The position numbers were made by a program, and so were the translations under genes. This document shows positions 62,680 through 64,000 of a stretch of 64,000 nt of DNA, piece after piece. Source of the DNA: Pegoplata infirma (Eukaryota; Arthropoda; Insecta; Diptera; Anthomyiidae); contig OY992536.1 of the NCBI GenBank assembly GCA_963921195.1, positions 318,449,038 to 318,513,037 on the forward strand. The letters run 5' to 3'. How positions within the stretch are numbered: the stretch's first letter is position 1; every line of letters begins with the position of its first letter. Below the pieces are notes generated by a model, which was not told the origin of the DNA, searched no databases, and saw nothing but the letters and a program-made list of their open reading frames with translations.

Positions 62680-64000
62680 GGCAGCCTTAGCTGCACTATT
62701 GCTGCGCCTGACGACAGGAGCAGTTGACTTGGTTTTTATCCAAGAGCCCTGGGTGCGGGGTGGCAGGGTTTGCGGATTGAAGACCCCTGGGTTTAAGTTG
62801 ATGGTTGCCAAAGGTGAGGGCTCACCAAGAGCCTGCATCTTGGCGAAAAATGGCTTAAATATATTCTTTTTATCAACTTTTAGTGATATGGATGTTACAG
62901 CGGCTAGCTTAGAGCTTCATGGGAAATCTATTTGGCTCGCCTCTGCGTATTTTCCTAATCCGGGGCCAATACCCCCGGAGAAGGTTGGCGGTCTGATTCG
63001 GGAGTCTGAATCTAGGGGACACCAGTTACTAGTGTGCTGTGATGCTAATGCACATCATTCGATATGGGGTAGTACAGACACAAATGATAGAGGCGAATCA
63101 CTTTTGGAGTTTTTGTTAAGCACTAACCTGTATATTTGTAACAAGGGTAGTGAACCAACTTTCGTTACAAGTACGCGGCAAGAGGTTCTTGACGTAACAC
63201 TTGTATCAGATACATTGTCTGATAGAATTGATGACTGGAGAGTTTTGGAAGAGCATTCTTTCTCAGATCATCGCTACATTGAGTTTTTACTCAGGGAGCG
63301 TGCCCCGGTTGAGACAGTCTCTAGAAATCTGAGAAGAACAAACTGGGTGAAATATAGGGAGACTTTTTCTTTGCTTTTGGATGAAGTACCCCTATCTGAA
63401 CCGCATAGTTTAGCGGAAATTGACTGTCTGGTTGACCATATAACAAATGTTTGTAATAGGTGCCTGGATGCGTCTTGCCCTTCTGCAAAGCCTAGAGGGA
63501 AAAAAAAGCCACCTTGGTGGTCAAATGAGTTGCAGACGAGCAGAGATTCCTGCAGAAAGCTCTTTAATAAGGCTAAATTTTCAAGAGCGGACGAGGACTG
63601 GTCTGCATACAGGCTGCAACTTAAGAGTTATAAAAAGATGATCAGAAATGCAAAATGTGATTCTTGGAAAAACTTCTGTGGAAACATAGAAGACGTTTCT
63701 GAGGCATCCAGGCTGCGCAAGGTTCTGGCTTCTTCTCCTTGCACCCTAGGATACCTGAAAGATCCTAATGGGGTGTGGTCTTCCTCCAGTGGAGAGTCGC
63801 TGGATCTCCTTTTAAACACGCATTTTCCGGGCAATTCCATGACGCCGTTTCAAGCTTTGGAACGTTCTGACGCCCAAGCATCTGAAATTGCTTCGGAAAT
63901 AATAAATATGCCAACATTAATCTGGGCGATAAAAAGCTTCAGGCCCTATAAATCCCCGGGACCTGATGGTATAATCCAGGCTGAGTTGCAGCATGTGTTG
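62642..64000 (+). CDS. LINE ORF2 (endonuclease and start of reverse transcriptase), partial at window edge
   Basis: It starts at ATG 62642 inside the end of ORF1 in the +1 frame and stays open for 453 codons to base 64000. The apurinic-type endonuclease is clear: MLRFLQINLHHCKAA, FIQEPWV, CDANAHHSIWGS, FVTSTRQEVLDVTLVS and SFSDHRYIEF. The RT region begins near residue 440 (SFRPYKSPGPDGI). The rest lies beyond the window. Encoded activity: nicking of target DNA and target-primed reverse transcription. Confidence 0.92.
   Translation, partial: MLRFLQINLHHCKAALAALLLRLTTGAVDLVFIQEPWVRGGRVCGLKTPGFKLMVAKGEGSPRACILAKNGLNIFFLSTFSDMDVTAASLELHGKSIWLASAYFPNPGPIPPEKVGGLIRESESRGHQLLVCCDANAHHSIWGSTDTNDRGESLLEFLLSTNLYICNKGSEPTFVTSTRQEVLDVTLVSDTLSDRIDDWRVLEEHSFSDHRYIEFLLRERAPVETVSRNLRRTNWVKYRETFSLLLDEVPLSEPHSLAEIDCLVDHITNVCNRCLDASCPSAKPRGKKKPPWWSNELQTSRDSCRKLFNKAKFSRADEDWSAYRLQLKSYKKMIRNAKCDSWKNFCGNIEDVSEASRLRKVLASSPCTLGYLKDPNGVWSSSSGESLDLLLNTHFPGNSMTPFQALERSDAQASEIASEIINMPTLIWAIKSFRPYKSPGPDGIIQAELQHVL

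Larger units (their letters stand above)
61130..64000 (+). mobile_element. LINE (non-LTR retrotransposon), 5' part, running off the window
   Basis: It has a 5' leader of about 145 bp, ORF1 (61276-62679), then ORF2 (from 62642) overlapping by 38 nt and open to the last base. The start of the element is not fixed and may include the tandem units before it. The absence of stops in both frames suggests a young copy. It may be the same family as the truncated copies at 16918-18765 and 21303-23101, but the parts do not overlap, so this is inference. Confidence 0.85.

Overview
The window is AT-rich nuclear DNA from a higher fly, most likely a calyptrate (blowfly or house-fly relative). The evidence is split genes with GT-AG introns, insect-type BEL/Pao and LINE retrotransposons, and many copies of a roughly 0.6 kb DINE/mini-me-like repeat with GTCY and TA microsatellite cores. 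The genus is an inference.

Three host genes can be assembled exon by exon. (1) A mitochondrial crotonase-family (enoyl-CoA hydratase/isomerase) gene lies at 9833-10937 on +, in three exons. (2) The Tubby superfamily gene Tusp (TULP4 orthologue) lies on - from 59770 to 19211, in eleven coding exons and 1435 codons; it encodes N-terminal WD40 repeats, a SOCS box and a Tubby domain split by a long low-complexity insertion. Its first intron is about 30 kb. (3) Nested in that intron on the opposite strand is a four-exon gene, 41634-52243 on +, for a secreted or membrane-tethered protein with two tandem MBF2-like domains joined by an acidic linker.

The rest is dominated by mobile DNA. At 1568-8115 there is a complete BEL/Pao LTR retrotransposon on - with LTRs identical by eye, a 5-bp target duplication and one intact 1897-codon gag-pol frame. 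A LINE with intact ORF1 and an overlapping ORF2 runs off the right edge from about 61130, preceded by tandem units of about 155 bp. Two older 5'-truncated copies of a similar LINE lie at 16918-18765 and 21303-23101; the second sits in a Tusp intron. A large foldback lies at the left edge. Many short non-autonomous DNA transposons can be bounded to the base by their target duplications: hAT-like (8 bp), TA-MITEs, piggyBac-like (TTAA) and TTA-type elements. Three copies of a large palindromic foldback family fill the Tusp first intron, and they are both inserted into, and invaded by, DINE-like repeats.

The most unusual signals are the large palindromes with tRNA-like modules in their arms, lying in an intron that two convergent genes should transcribe from both strands; the deep nesting at 35423-39985; the apparent lack of a tRNA primer site in the BEL element; and the two-domain MBF2-like nested gene. 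Splice joins were made by reading donor and acceptor sites and checking frame by hand. They have not been tested against RNA, and no similarity search was run.
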